From an uncultured Pantoea sp. (GTDB lineage Bacteria > Pseudomonadota > Gammaproteobacteria > Enterobacterales > Enterobacteriaceae): a stretch of DNA of 64,000 nucleotides. A model generated the notes under the pieces. That model made no database searches, was not told where the DNA came from, and was given only the letters and a program-made list of their open reading frames with translations. Positions 9,461 to 18,926 of this stretch are shown here, one piece after another (within the stretch, counting starts at the first letter, position 1; every line of letters starts with the position of its first letter). The position numbers were made by a program, and so were the translations under genes. The stretch spans positions 62,001-126,000 of the forward strand of contig CAJYVD010000010.1 of assembly GCA_913778495.1 (NCBI GenBank), given 5' to 3'.

Positions 9461-11113
9461 TCAGCCGATGATGGGGGAATATTTCTTTGCCAGCCCTGCG
9501 GCCTGTGCACCGCTGGCGGCAATATCGCTGCCGTTGGTGGGCGCGCCGGTTGACGGGTGCGTGTGGTTCGCAAGCTGGCTGGCCAGCTGCTGCACAAGCG
9601 CCACCGTGTCGAGCATCAGCTGCGCCACGTTAATCTGTTCGCTGCCTATCCAGACAACCGGCGCGATAACTTCCTGACGCGTCCCTGCGACACTCCGGCG
9701 CAGCTGGCCAATCTTTTCAACCAGCTGCCCGGTGATATCGGTTTCGGCATTACCGCCCACTGTAGTCAGCCGGTTGCCCTGTACCGCGAGGCTGTAATCC
9801 CCTGTAGAAATGCGCTCTATGCTTCCGGCCAGCAGCGTGGCGCTGCCCAGCACAGTCAGCTTGTCCGTGGCCTTCACCGTGGTTTCACGGCTGACCAGCT
9901 CCCGGCTCTCGGTATCGGCTTTCACTTCACGCCGCATGGACGTTTCACGAATGGCCTGATCGGTTTTACGCTCCCAGTCTCCTGCCTGCGTGACGCGCTG
10001 TGACACTTCCTCGCGCTGCTGCTGTAACTGCTCGCCCGGCTTCACATCCGGCAGGCTGGTGCCATCAGGCACCGTTTGCCGCACAAAGGGCTTGTCCGGG
10101 CGACCATGATTAAAACCGACCTCAACCAGCGTGCCCTCGGGCGGAAACTGGAACATGCCGGAATCATTACCGGCCATAGGCACCGGCAGCGGCACCGCCG
10201 GATAAACGGGCGTGCTGCCATCCGGCTTGCCATCAGCATCCAGTAACTGCACATCCACGGCATAGCGCGGCCTGAACGGGTCAGCAAAATTCCCGCTCTT
10301 TACCGCCTCGCTTGGTGCGACTACCCGCGCAAACTTGGGCAGGTGCAGCCCGCTGGCCAGCTCCGGGTACTGGCTTTCTACTTGCCGCTGGAGCGGTGTC
10401 TTTGTCAGCGGCTGGCCGGTTGCCTTGTTGCGTGGCGTCCAGGTGATGGCCATCGTGTCATTGTTCAGCTGGACTTTTGTCACGCGCTGGCCGTTCAGCT
10501 CGACGCCGGGGCGCACGGACTGGACGACCGGCACCGTCATGGAGTTACCACCGGCCACAGCCTGATTAAACTCCGCTGGGATTTCAACGGGGCGCCCAGC
10601 GAACAGGGATTTTTCCGCGCCGCCCGCGTACAGGCTGCCATCCGGCAGCTGATACCAGACAAAATCGTTGATGCCGAACGCTTTGCCCATATTGTTCAGC
10701 AGCTGGAAGCCCGTGCCGCTGTGCGTAAAATGGGGGATTGGTTTATCGCTGTAGGCTGCATCCGGGACGCTGAACGTTAACCCGCTGTGCTCCTGCAACC
10801 ACGCGGCCACCTGCCGCAGCGTGGGGTGCTGAAAAGAGCATGGCCAGCTGCGATCGAATACGCCAGACAGCTCCCGAACAAACAACCTCTGAAATCCGCG
10901 CTCTGCTGGCTGTGAACGCTCCACGTAGCCGGTAAACCAGCGCAGCACCAGCCCCGGATAACCCACATCAAGGCGCACCATTTTGCCCGTGTAATCGGTA
11001 TCGGTCTGCGCCGTGATGAAGCCGCGCCCGCAGCTGTTCAGCTCAAGCACGAGGTTGCAATCAACCAGGTGGATTTCATCTGTGGACAGATATAAACGGC
11101 TGATCGGTTTCAT
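9461..11113 (-). CDS. Baseplate hub/spike protein, fused gpD-like and gpV-like
   Basis: A 550-aa protein. Residues 1-330 resemble the hub fold of late control protein D (tube-like domain with an embedded spike-binding part). Residues about 280-350 hold an OB-fold segment (PAVPLPVPMAGNDSGMFQFPPEG, FNHGRPDKPFV) typical of VgrG/gpV needles. The C-terminal part has beta-helix-like repeats and ends in NHTHPSTGAPTNGS, a His-containing tip motif seen in phage spikes. P2 encodes D and V separately, so this is a single-chain VgrG-like arrangement. It is the last gene of the tail operon. Confidence 0.75.
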   Translation of the reverse strand: MKPISRLYLSTDEIHLVDCNLVLELNSCGRGFITAQTDTDYTGKMVRLDVGYPGLVLRWFTGYVERSQPAERGFQRLFVRELSGVFDRSWPCSFQHPTLRQVAAWLQEHSGLTFSVPDAAYSDKPIPHFTHSGTGFQLLNNMGKAFGINDFVWYQLPDGSLYAGGAEKSLFAGRPVEIPAEFNQAVAGGNSMTVPVVQSVRPGVELNGQRVTKVQLNNDTMAITWTPRNKATGQPLTKTPLQRQVESQYPELASGLHLPKFARVVAPSEAVKSGNFADPFRPRYAVDVQLLDADGKPDGSTPVYPAVPLPVPMAGNDSGMFQFPPEGTLVEVGFNHGRPDKPFVRQTVPDGTSLPDVKPGEQLQQQREEVSQRVTQAGDWERKTDQAIRETSMRREVKADTESRELVSRETTVKATDKLTVLGSATLLAGSIERISTGDYSLAVQGNRLTTVGGNAETDITGQLVEKIGQLRRSVAGTRQEVIAPVVWIGSEQINVAQLMLDTVALVQQLASQLANHTHPSTGAPTNGSDIAASGAQAAGLAKKYSPIIG

Positions 11114-11115
11114 GG

Positions 11116-11649
11116 CTATTCCAGTGCATCGTTTACGGGCTTAAGCACCTTGCGCTCAAACCACGTCATTTTTTCTTCACTCTCGCCAGCCCCCGTCCCT
11201 GCGGCCCCGGCTCCCTGTTTGGTGGCGCTAGTTTTACTGCCGGTCCTCGCCTCGCGCTTCTCCTGTACGCTGACGTGCTCGGTGAGCGTAAACGTGACGA
11301 GCCAGGCCATTTTGCCTTCCTGCTGCGGCGCATCAATGTTGCCTGTAAACGTCGCCTCGCGAAAACTCACCGCGCGGGCCACCTCATGCGCAATGCGGTA
11401 TTTCTGGCGCTGGCCTTTGGCATCGGTTGCGGTGGCCAGCTCGAAAAGACGCGTAAGCAGGCGGATATCACGGAAACCTATTTCGCCCGAGATTCGCAGC
11501 TCTTTGCCCTTGGTGCCCTGCTCGGCTTTGGCCGTCGAACTGGTCTGGCCGGACTGGTCCTTTTCCTGAAACTGCATTGAAAGCGTTACCCGCATATTTT
11601 TCAGCGGGATGCCCTCCCCGTTAAGGGCGAGCGTCGGGTTTGAACTCAT
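11116..11649 (-). CDS. Baseplate-complex protein (phage structural, unnamed)
   Basis: A 177-aa protein directly upstream of the spike gene and overlapping the previous gene by about 30 bp. It resembles proteins called baseplate complex protein in related contractile-tailed prophages (MSSNPTLALNGEGIPLKNMRV; central IGFRDIRLLTRLFELA). It has an alanine/glycine-rich low-complexity linker (about 145-160) before an EKMTWFERKVLKPVNDALE tail. The assignment rests on order and general look. Confidence 0.55.
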   Translation of the reverse strand: MSSNPTLALNGEGIPLKNMRVTLSMQFQEKDQSGQTSSTAKAEQGTKGKELRISGEIGFRDIRLLTRLFELATATDAKGQRQKYRIAHEVARAVSFREATFTGNIDAPQQEGKMAWLVTFTLTEHVSVQEKREARTGSKTSATKQGAGAAGTGAGESEEKMTWFERKVLKPVNDALE

Positions 11650-12340
11650 GGATCATGCTCCTTATTCCCTCAAGATTTTTCCCGATCATCATCATGGCCA
11701 CCGTGTGCACGGCTGACATATCAGGAATGTCCCTTGCAAGCTGTAGCGGCATTCCCTGTAAATCACCGCTTGCAGTGAACACCGACGCGCGCGCACTTTT
11801 TGCCTTTAATGCGCCCATACCTGCCGCAATATCGGCCAGCATGGTCTCACGCGCCTTGCTGAACTCGGCAAGTCTCGCTTTTAGCTGCGCGATGCCGCTG
11901 CTCGCACTGCCCTGCGCGGCGCTGATTGCAGCGGCCGCGGCGGCCATGCGACTGGTAGGCACCGAAAGCGGTACGGACGGGGGCAGGCTGGCCGCACCGC
12001 GCGCCGGTATCTGCATTTTTTCCAGCGCCAGCGAAGCAGCCGACGCGGCCAGACGCCTTACCTGCGTGAAAGCCGGTGCGGGAAACACGTCAGACAGCGC
12101 GTTTAGCCCGTTCATAAAAATTTCCTGCGTCTGCCCCGTGACCATGAAGATCACCACCTCGCCGGTTCCGCCGGTTGCGGCGAGCCTTGCGGAAAGCCAG
12201 CCCACGGCATTGGCCGGACTGAGATAGGCGCCGTTATCGGTCTGCTGTCCCAGCCCGTACACCCACGGATGCGCAGCGATGACCGAACACTCCGCAGCCG
12301 TAACGGCATCGCTGAACGCAAGACTCGCCTCACGCCACAT
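11621..12340 (-). CDS. Phage protein of unknown function in the tail/baseplate operon
   Basis: A 239-aa product that I do not recognise. It is rich in alanine, with a long helical alanine-rich middle (MAAAAAAISAAQGS, about 135-150) and a C-terminal MMMIGKNLEGIRSMIHEF. Position between the fibre chaperone and the baseplate protein, with short overlaps on both sides, argues for a virion or assembly role. Confidence 0.55.
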   Translation of the reverse strand: MWREASLAFSDAVTAAECSVIAAHPWVYGLGQQTDNGAYLSPANAVGWLSARLAATGGTGEVVIFMVTGQTQEIFMNGLNALSDVFPAPAFTQVRRLAASAASLALEKMQIPARGAASLPPSVPLSVPTSRMAAAAAAISAAQGSASSGIAQLKARLAEFSKARETMLADIAAGMGALKAKSARASVFTASGDLQGMPLQLARDIPDMSAVHTVAMMMIGKNLEGIRSMIHEFKPDARP

Positions 12341-12764
12341 CGCCCGGCACCTCCGGCCAGCTCACGTCTGGCGCGCCGGTTAAATCCAGCGCGTCGAGCG
12401 CATCGATATAATCAAGCACGCGGTTAAGCCGCGCGGTTTCATCCGGCGTCAGGCTGCGGCCATTGGTCTGCTTGAACTGGATCACGGAAATAGACTGCAA
12501 CGCCTGATTACTCAGCCGGTCACGTTCCGTTTCCGCCGCGCTGACAAGCTCGGCCTGCGTGAGCGCGGGGCGGTCAGCCAGTACCGGATAACCCCCTTTG
12601 CCCGTTACCACAATTTGCCCCCGCGAAAGGCCGTTCATCAGCGCGCTGTAATCCTCGTCGCTGACGCGCACGAAGTAGCCCGGCCATGTGCCGGCCGTCT
12701 CATAGGACGCCTGAAATTCATCGCAGAAAAATGCGTTTTTCGAACTGCTGTACACAAACCCCAT
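12330..12764 (-). CDS. Tail fibre assembly chaperone (Tfa-like)
   Basis: A 144-aa protein with an N-terminal aromatic region (MGFVYSSSKNAFFCDEFQASYE), a central AETERDRLSNQALQSI helix and the C-terminal LDLTGAPDVSWPEVP, close to the family ending 'xxPDIxWPxxP'. Tfa proteins fold the distal fibre and often stay bound. It follows the fibre gene by 2 bp. Confidence 0.82.
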   Translation of the reverse strand: MGFVYSSSKNAFFCDEFQASYETAGTWPGYFVRVSDEDYSALMNGLSRGQIVVTGKGGYPVLADRPALTQAELVSAAETERDRLSNQALQSISVIQFKQTNGRSLTPDETARLNRVLDYIDALDALDLTGAPDVSWPEVPGDVA

Positions 12765-12766
12765 GA

Positions 12767-14563
12767 CTAGTACCCCACAGCCCAGAACGTGAAGCCCAGC
12801 GATGCGCCGGACGTCCGGTAGTTAAATCCCTGATTGTTGCCCAGCGCGGTGTAAACCGTTGCGCCCGGTGCCGCCGCCGTGCCCAGCGTGGCAACAACCG
12901 CAAGGCATGCATTGGGAAACGCGAAGTTAAACCCGGCGGATTCAATCGCCGTGCTGCGGCTCTCCCTGAATCCCCACTGCGTGATCTTTCCGGTTGAAAC
13001 GTCCTTGGACCAGCCGTTAGAGCTGGCAGAAAAGTTGTTGCGCGGTGCAAACGTCTGATTCACCCAGTCATAGGTGGCGCGGACATTTATCTGGCTGTCA
13101 CGCGAGGCAAACGCCTGATTCGCCCAGTCATAGGTGGCGCGCAAAGCAATCTGCTGGTCACGGCTGTTAAGTGCGCTGTTAATCCAGTTACTCAGCCAGC
13201 CACCCCAGATCGGGCCGTAGATATTTCCGTCCGTGCTCAATACCAGGTTACCGACGCTTAGGGCATTGGTTTCAATAGAGTTAAACACCCCTTTACCAGT
13301 GGTGAGAGACGCGGCGTTAATGGCCGCAGTGTTTATTTTGTGATTGAAATTTATCTCCCCGGTTTTCAGATTGATGGCCAGGGGGCGCAGCTGTGAAAGA
13401 TCTCCGTTTTCACCCTTTCCCGCCTCGGTGGGAATAAGGTGCAGATACTCCTCAGAACGACGGAAAATAAGGCCGTAATCGTTATCGAAAATGCGCAGGG
13501 CATTAACGGCCCTTATTTTCAGTTCACCGCGCATGGTGTCGCCCCCGCGCTGAACGGCTTCGGTGATGCGCGAGTCATCGCCTGCGGCAACGCTTCCCGC
13601 CACCTTTCCGACGTCCATCAGCGCCGCACCTTTCAGCGCCAGATTTTTGCGGGCCTGCGCCGCATCTGTCACGTCAGACAGATTTTTATCGCGGCGCATG
13701 AAATCGTTGCGGCCCTGCTGGCTGTCAAGTGAGCCTTTCGGGCGCAGGTCCGTGATGTTACCGGCGGCGTCAATGCTGGCCAGCGCGAAAACGTAGTGCT
13801 GCACGCCGTCCCGCGCGTAGTTTGCCAGTGAATCAGCCACAACCAGATCCGTAACCACGTTCCACGCGCTGGTAAGCGCCCCGGACCAGCACACGTCCAG
13901 CCAGACTTTGGTAGCCTTCGCGGGTACGGTGATATTCTGATTCGCTGCCAGCGCCGCGCGCAGCCCGGACACGTAGCCCGCCCCGGCAGTGACGTAATAC
14001 TGGCTGCCGCTGCGGGCAACCAGCCAGCCGTCACCAAAGAAGGCCGCTCCGCCGTAGATGTCCGCGTTTTCCACGCGCTTGCGCTCGTCTATCGCGGCCA
14101 GTCGGGCGGTAAAATCAATCTGCCACGTCTCCGCTGGCGTGTTGATGCCGGTTTCTTTCTGCGCGCCGTTGTACTCCATGAGAAAAGAGCGCGTCAGCAC
14201 GTTCCCCTGCTGGCCTTCGCGGGTTTTCAGCTTCTGCTGTGCGGGCGCGTGCACAATCATGGCCAGCGTGCCGCTTGCTTTGTTGATCAGGCCAATCCAG
14301 TTAAACGTGAAGTCGCCCACGTCCGCCCCGATAACCGCCGAGTGCACCACGGCGTTTTTATTCACCACGCCTTTGCGGGTCACGGGCAGGCGGTGAACAA
14401 TCTGCGCTGCCGGGGGAATAACCTCGTAGCGGCTGATGGGCTTGGCGGGGTCGAGTCCCGGCACGTTGGCCAGCACGAACTCATCAAGCAGAACAGGCTC
14501 GCCGCTCTCACCCTGTCGCGCCTTCCATTCCTCAAATGCTTTTGTAATAACTGTCTGTGACAT
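12767..14563 (-). CDS. Tail fibre protein
   Basis: A 598-aa fibre. The N-terminal about 160 residues are the baseplate-attachment domain of P2-like fibres (ending near AETWQIDFTARLAAIDERK). The shaft follows. A tandem 20-residue repeat (ATYDWANQAFASRDSQINVR type) is encoded by an exact 60-bp period at about 13047-13166, and the tip (TGKITQWGFRESRS ... SLGFTFWAVGY) resembles fibre tips with a 'putative tail fibre C-terminal' fold. It determines host range. Confidence 0.85.
   Translation of the reverse strand: MSQTVITKAFEEWKARQGESGEPVLLDEFVLANVPGLDPAKPISRYEVIPPAAQIVHRLPVTRKGVVNKNAVVHSAVIGADVGDFTFNWIGLINKASGTLAMIVHAPAQQKLKTREGQQGNVLTRSFLMEYNGAQKETGINTPAETWQIDFTARLAAIDERKRVENADIYGGAAFFGDGWLVARSGSQYYVTAGAGYVSGLRAALAANQNITVPAKATKVWLDVCWSGALTSAWNVVTDLVVADSLANYARDGVQHYVFALASIDAAGNITDLRPKGSLDSQQGRNDFMRRDKNLSDVTDAAQARKNLALKGAALMDVGKVAGSVAAGDDSRITEAVQRGGDTMRGELKIRAVNALRIFDNDYGLIFRRSEEYLHLIPTEAGKGENGDLSQLRPLAINLKTGEINFNHKINTAAINAASLTTGKGVFNSIETNALSVGNLVLSTDGNIYGPIWGGWLSNWINSALNSRDQQIALRATYDWANQAFASRDSQINVRATYDWVNQTFAPRNNFSASSNGWSKDVSTGKITQWGFRESRSTAIESAGFNFAFPNACLAVVATLGTAAAPGATVYTALGNNQGFNYRTSGASLGFTFWAVGY
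13047..13166. repeat. Two 60-bp tandem repeats within the tail fibre gene
   Basis: The segment from GCAAACG(T/C)CTGATTC through GGTGGCGCG recurs at exactly 60 bp, keeping the frame and coding a 20-aa shaft unit. Copies differ at a few positions. Confidence 0.8.
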
Positions 14564-14572
14564 GCTTTTTCC

Positions 14573-15160
14573 CTAAATGCTGGCGCTGAAAGTTGTTGAA
14601 GCCTGCTCCGCTACCGGTGCAGCGGCGGTATAAACCACGTATTCGCCCTGGTCCCAGCCTGCACGGATGGCAAAGGGCTGCGAGGTGATCACCTCAAACT
14701 GATACCGGCGGCACGTCCTGCCGTACTGCCGGATGATTTGCAGCATCAGCTCGGCGTTGTCAGCAATCTGACTGTCTGAGACGCGCACGGTGATAACGTC
14801 CCAGTCAACGCCCGGCTGGCGCTCCCGCAGCTCCACGTACCCGATGCCAAGCCGCTCAAAAATGTTGATAAAGCCCTCAACGGAACCGGCATCACGGGCG
14901 TTGATGAAGGCGAACGCCACCCGCTTGCGGTAAAGCGATAACGGCTCACCGTTAAAGCGGGTCACGTCGCGGTCATAGGCCAGAAGGTTAAGAAGCGGCT
15001 CCGCGCAGGTCAGCGGATCAAACTGGCTCACCGGCCACGTAATCCAGCCGTTGACCAGCGCCCAGAAACGGCGCGCCGCCCGCAACAGCTTTTCCGGCTC
15101 GCCCTTTTTCATCCACGTTGGCAGGCTCAGGCCAGCCAGCTTTTTGTTGAAATCAGTCAT
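14573..15160 (-). CDS. I: Tail protein I (baseplate wedge, gpI family)
   Basis: About 195 aa, with MTDFNKKLAGLSLPTWMKK and the family pattern LLNLLAYDRDVTRFNGEP followed by RKRVAFAFINARDAGSVEGF. In P2, gpI works with gpJ at the baseplate periphery where fibres attach. The start at 15160 is used because it overlaps the J stop closely; the two preceding codons are also open. Confidence 0.85.
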   Translation of the reverse strand: MTDFNKKLAGLSLPTWMKKGEPEKLLRAARRFWALVNGWITWPVSQFDPLTCAEPLLNLLAYDRDVTRFNGEPLSLYRKRVAFAFINARDAGSVEGFINIFERLGIGYVELRERQPGVDWDVITVRVSDSQIADNAELMLQIIRQYGRTCRRYQFEVITSQPFAIRAGWDQGEYVVYTAAAPVAEQASTTFSASI

Positions 15161-16337
15161 GGGCAATGCTCACGGTCAGGCTGTTCAGACGCGGCACGTT
15201 CAGGCCACTGACGATATCGCCCAGGGTGAACGTGACAGAATCCACCTCCGGGAACGTGCGGTGCAGCTCCCTGCCGAGGTTGGAAAACGAGTAGCGCCCG
15301 AATGGCCACGTTTTTCTGACGTCAAAATCAGCGTTTTCACGGAACGCGCAGCGGATCAGGTTCATCGCACCGGCCTTAAGCTGCGCCTGCTGCTCATCTG
15401 TCAGGTTGTCCGGGTCTTTGACGTAAAGCACCACGCCCAGATCGTGACGCGTTTCCGGCATCCCGAAGCACTGCATATCATCCCCGTGCCCGTGGTGGCC
15501 CTGCGTGTTGATGAAGTCATTCACCGCCGCGATAAACGGTGCTGAGGCGACGCCGGAATCCAGCAACAGATAGGCGTTGGCGGTGCCCGGCCCGCGCGGC
15601 GCATCGTGTTCAAAGAAGATGCGATCGATACTAAGCCCCACCACTCCGGCAATCATCGAGCGGTACACCGCATCGGTGTGATAGTTGCCCACCAGATTGA
15701 ACTGATTGCGGCAGCGCTCGCGCAGTTCGTCGTCGCTTTCTTCGTCTGCGCCCGGCAGCGTGAGCCAGTCGCCCTCGCTTACCGCGTGACTGATGCCCGA
15801 AACCGCCTGCGGCAGAATGCGGTAATAGCCCGGCGCAAGGTTGTAGGCCGCCCCGGCCTGCACGGCCTGAACAGGCACCAGCGCGCTGGCCGTCCCCGCC
15901 GGGATCGTGAAATCCTGCGTGGTGGCAAGCACATAAACCACGCCGTTGATTCGCTCGGTCTGAACCTGCGTACCGGCCTGCACCGTTACCTCACCGGCGC
16001 TGTCCTCCTTGTAAAAGCGGATAACGCCCTGTGCCGCGCTGGCAGGCTTGGCCGTCACGTTGACCGCCCATGCCAGAAGGCGCAGCATCTGGCCGCTGGC
16101 GGTGGCCACGAACATATTGGCCAGCACCGTATTGACCAGCACGTCAACCAGCCACAGCACCGGCCTGATAGTGATGGCCGTAATCAGACGCCAGAAGGGC
16201 GACATGCGCGACGTGTTGGTGATCAGCCCTTCCTCAGCGGCGATCGCGGTGAAGCGGGTGCGCAGCTCCGCCTCAGTGACCGGCATCCCGCTGTTTTTGA
16301 CCACTTCGGTAAAATCAACCTGCGGTTTATTCGTCAT
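15153..16337 (-). CDS. J: Baseplate protein J
   Basis: A 394-aa baseplate wedge protein with the family patterns ATASGQMLRLLAWAVNV near residue 80 and LPGADEESDDELRERCRNQF near 195, then AVNDFINTQGHHGHGDDM. It joins gpW and gpI in the wedge that controls sheath contraction. It overlaps the neighbouring genes by a few bases, indicating translational coupling. Confidence 0.9.
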   Translation of the reverse strand: MTNKPQVDFTEVVKNSGMPVTEAELRTRFTAIAAEEGLITNTSRMSPFWRLITAITIRPVLWLVDVLVNTVLANMFVATASGQMLRLLAWAVNVTAKPASAAQGVIRFYKEDSAGEVTVQAGTQVQTERINGVVYVLATTQDFTIPAGTASALVPVQAVQAGAAYNLAPGYYRILPQAVSGISHAVSEGDWLTLPGADEESDDELRERCRNQFNLVGNYHTDAVYRSMIAGVVGLSIDRIFFEHDAPRGPGTANAYLLLDSGVASAPFIAAVNDFINTQGHHGHGDDMQCFGMPETRHDLGVVLYVKDPDNLTDEQQAQLKAGAMNLIRCAFRENADFDVRKTWPFGRYSFSNLGRELHRTFPEVDSVTFTLGDIVSGLNVPRLNSLTVSIAHD

Positions 16338-16663
16338 ATATCCACCCCGTAAGAAACAGGCCCGAACTCATAAGTGCTGGCTGATACCCACAGCCGGGAT
16401 AGCGTTTCCTCGGTCAGCTTGATGGTGCCGGGAATAATGCGCTCATCGTCTTCAATCAGTAATTCAAGGCGGGTAAGAATATCCGCGCGCAGCGTGGGAC
16501 TCCGCTCGCCAATTAATTCCGTGAGCAAACCCGATTCAAGAATGGCGTGGGCAATATCCTGCTGAATACTTTTGCGGTTATTACACGTTACGGGTTCGTT
16601 ACCTGTATTAAGAACAAAATCACCGCCCTCAATCAGCAGGTCGATATAAAGTAAATCACTCAT
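16334..16663 (-). CDS. Baseplate wedge protein, DUF2590-like (gpW/gp25 position)
   Basis: A 109-aa protein in the slot of P2 gpW, immediately before J and overlapping it. It has the gp25-like pattern DIAHAILESGLLTELIGERS followed by RADILTRLELLIEDDERI. The DUF2590 name is from recall of similar prophage sets. Likely role: lysozyme-like wedge component without enzymatic activity. Confidence 0.7.
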   Translation of the reverse strand: MSDLLYIDLLIEGGDFVLNTGNEPVTCNNRKSIQQDIAHAILESGLLTELIGERSPTLRADILTRLELLIEDDERIIPGTIKLTEETLSRLWVSASTYEFGPVSYGVDI

Positions 16664-18729
16664 CCGTTAAGCTCCTGCCATTCCATCAATTGCTGCGGCG
16701 TCATACCGCCCTGCATATTAAATTCCACCTTGTCGATACGTTTGCTGTTATCCGTAATCGCGCGGCTGCTGCTGTTAATTGTTTTATTAATGCCGCCCGG
16801 CTCCACGCCCTTAAGCTTTCCGCCCGTTGACAGGTTGTTTTCCAGTACGGGCAGTGCGGCTGCTTCACCCTGCGACGACACGCCCGCGCCGGGAACGGTG
16901 TTAACCGCCTCAAGCGTTTTGTTAATTTGCTGAGAACCGCCCGGCACCTGCGCCGCTGCCGGTTCACCCACCGTGGCAATTTTCACGCCGGGGATTTTGT
17001 TGAGTTTGGTGATAATCCAGTTAAGCGAACTCAGCGCCGTTTTTTTCACGCTGTCCCACAGGTTGGTAAACAGCCGCGTAATACCCTGCGCCATTCCGCC
17101 CAGCGTCTGTGCGACTGAAAACCCGGTCAGCAGCGAAACAAAGCTGTTCCAGCCCTCCTTGATGGACGCCCACGCGTTGCCGAAAAACTCCGCCACGCTC
17201 TGAACCGCAGCCATAACGGTTTTGAACGCCGACGTTTCCATAACGGCGGCCTTGATTTCGTCCCAGTGCGTCACCAGCAGATAACAACCGGCAATCAGCA
17301 GCGCGATCGCCCCGATGATCAGGAGAATTGGCCAGCTCATAAAGTTAATGGCTGTGCCAGTGAGCATGGACGCAATGCGCACCGCCAGCAGTACCCCACG
17401 CAAGGTACGCATCACGATCGCATACGCTTTCACAGCGGCACCGGCAAGCCACAAAGCGCCCGTGTACAGCTTTGTCACCAGCATCAGGCCGCCCATGATG
17501 CCGCGTAATCCGGTTAATACGAACGTGGCCAGCCCCATGACGATATTGGCCACCGCACCGGCGCCCGCCAGACTCAGCAAGCCCATAGCCACGTAACCCA
17601 CAACGCGCGCGATGTTGGGAAACATCTGCATCCACTTCGCAAACGTCTGCCCCATATCCGCCAGGCGGTTCAGCAGCGGATAAAACACCGGGATAAGCGT
17701 CATCCCGATCACGCGCCGGATGGCGGCCAGAATCTCAATAAAGCGGTCCCACGGCTTGACCATCTTCGCGGCCATTTCCTGCGTGCGTTTCAGGCCGTCA
17801 CTGCCGCCCAGCTCGGTAATATTGCGCTGGAGTGCCCCCACGTTGCCCCACAGCTGTTTAACCACCGCCGAACTGTCTCCGAATGCGTCATCAAGCGCCT
17901 TTTGCGCCTCCACGTTTCCGGCAATGCTCTGCCCGTACTTGGCCTGCAATTTGGTCAGAATTTCCGGCATGGAAAGCATCTGACCGGCGGCATTTTTAAA
18001 GCTCATGCCCAGCTTTTTGGCACCGTCCTGCGCGCCGGTCATAAACCCTTCATAAGCGCTGGATGCCTCAGTGCCCAGCGTGCGCTGTAGCTCGCCCATC
18101 ACGGCAAGCTGTTCATTCAGCCCGACACCGTAGTTTGTGCCGACGCCGCGCGCGCCTTCCATCAGGTCCTTTACAACGCCCATTTCCACGCCAAAGCGCT
18201 GGCGCATAAATGCCATCTTGTCAGCCAGCTGTTCAGCAAACTGCACCTTGCCCATGCGGTCCGCTTCCTCGCGGAAGTTACCGAACATCTGCCCCATGAA
18301 CTCCGCCGACTCCGCCGCCGAACTGCCCACGGCGGCGGCCATCAGGTTGGCCACGCGGGTAACTTTTGGCAGCTCCTCCCCCGTCAGACCGCTGATGGCC
18401 GCGTTAATGTCTGACGTTGACCGCACAAACTCCACGGCGCTTTTGCCGTAGGTCATCGCGAAAATATTGGCATCCTTTTCCACCTGTTTGAGCGGGCCGC
18501 TGTCGATGCCGCGCGCAGACTGCTCCTGTAACGTGTCGTACATTTCAATGGCCGGACCCATCGCGCCCTTGATGGCCGCCCCGACGCCCCACAGTGCGGC
18601 ACCGCCTACGGCAATTCGCTGGAATGATGCGCGGGATTTATCAGCAAACCCCGTGACGCTGGCCTGCACCTGCCGCAGCGGACGCGTCACCTTGTCGATT
18701 AGCGATAATGTAAATTCCAGCTGCTTCAT
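16660..18729 (-). CDS. Tail tape measure protein
   Basis: A 689-aa protein beginning MKQLEFTLSLIDKVTRPL. It has long alpha-helical stretches, an N-terminal TP901-type core (about 60-330), hydrophobic segments at about 370-475 (GYVAMGLLSLAGAGAVANIV; MSWPILLIIGAIALLIAGCY) and an asparagine/serine-rich end. It sets tail length and helps DNA entry. Its ATG overlaps the stop of the frameshifted chaperone by the ATGA pattern. Confidence 0.88.
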   Translation of the reverse strand: MKQLEFTLSLIDKVTRPLRQVQASVTGFADKSRASFQRIAVGGAALWGVGAAIKGAMGPAIEMYDTLQEQSARGIDSGPLKQVEKDANIFAMTYGKSAVEFVRSTSDINAAISGLTGEELPKVTRVANLMAAAVGSSAAESAEFMGQMFGNFREEADRMGKVQFAEQLADKMAFMRQRFGVEMGVVKDLMEGARGVGTNYGVGLNEQLAVMGELQRTLGTEASSAYEGFMTGAQDGAKKLGMSFKNAAGQMLSMPEILTKLQAKYGQSIAGNVEAQKALDDAFGDSSAVVKQLWGNVGALQRNITELGGSDGLKRTQEMAAKMVKPWDRFIEILAAIRRVIGMTLIPVFYPLLNRLADMGQTFAKWMQMFPNIARVVGYVAMGLLSLAGAGAVANIVMGLATFVLTGLRGIMGGLMLVTKLYTGALWLAGAAVKAYAIVMRTLRGVLLAVRIASMLTGTAINFMSWPILLIIGAIALLIAGCYLLVTHWDEIKAAVMETSAFKTVMAAVQSVAEFFGNAWASIKEGWNSFVSLLTGFSVAQTLGGMAQGITRLFTNLWDSVKKTALSSLNWIITKLNKIPGVKIATVGEPAAAQVPGGSQQINKTLEAVNTVPGAGVSSQGEAAALPVLENNLSTGGKLKGVEPGGINKTINSSSRAITDNSKRIDKVEFNMQGGMTPQQLMEWQELNG

Positions 18730-18926
18730 TCATTTCCCTTAAACGCCAGCGCGATGCCGTTAGCCACGGCAATGCGCTGGTTTTCCCAGTAGCGGTTATC
18801 AAGCCATAAAGCGGCGGAAAGGCTGTCCGCGCTGTCGTCCTCATGGGGAAGCCAGTAGCGGCGCAGGATTGAATATTGTTCGAGTCCGTTCGCGTCGATA
18901 TTACGGACCCGATCGGTTAGTTTTTT
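18726..18926 (-). CDS. E'-like part of the tail assembly chaperone, reached by -1 frameshift
   Basis: This frame has no start of its own needed: it continues from the upstream 18917-19180 gene after slippage at A AAA AAC (18920-18926). The first codons after the slip read L-T-D-R-V-R-N-I, then ILRRYWLPHEDD, DSLSAALWLDNRYWEN and AVANGIALAFKGNE to a TGA at 18726 that overlaps the tape-measure ATG. The arrangement is that of P2 E/E' and lambda G/GT, where the fusion chaperones the tape measure. The shift is inferred from frame and heptamer. Confidence 0.75.
   Translation of the reverse strand, partial: KKLTDRVRNIDANGLEQYSILRRYWLPHEDDSADSLSAALWLDNRYWENQRIAVANGIALAFKGNE

Noticed and set aside
13041-13170. 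Possible CRISPR-like repeat
   Set aside because: The 60-bp repeats are contiguous, in frame within the fibre gene, with no spacers. No CRISPR array was seen in the window.
15606-16352. 248-codon plus-strand open frame opposite gene J
   Set aside because: Antisense to a clear baseplate gene; composition (His, Arg rich) typical of shadows.
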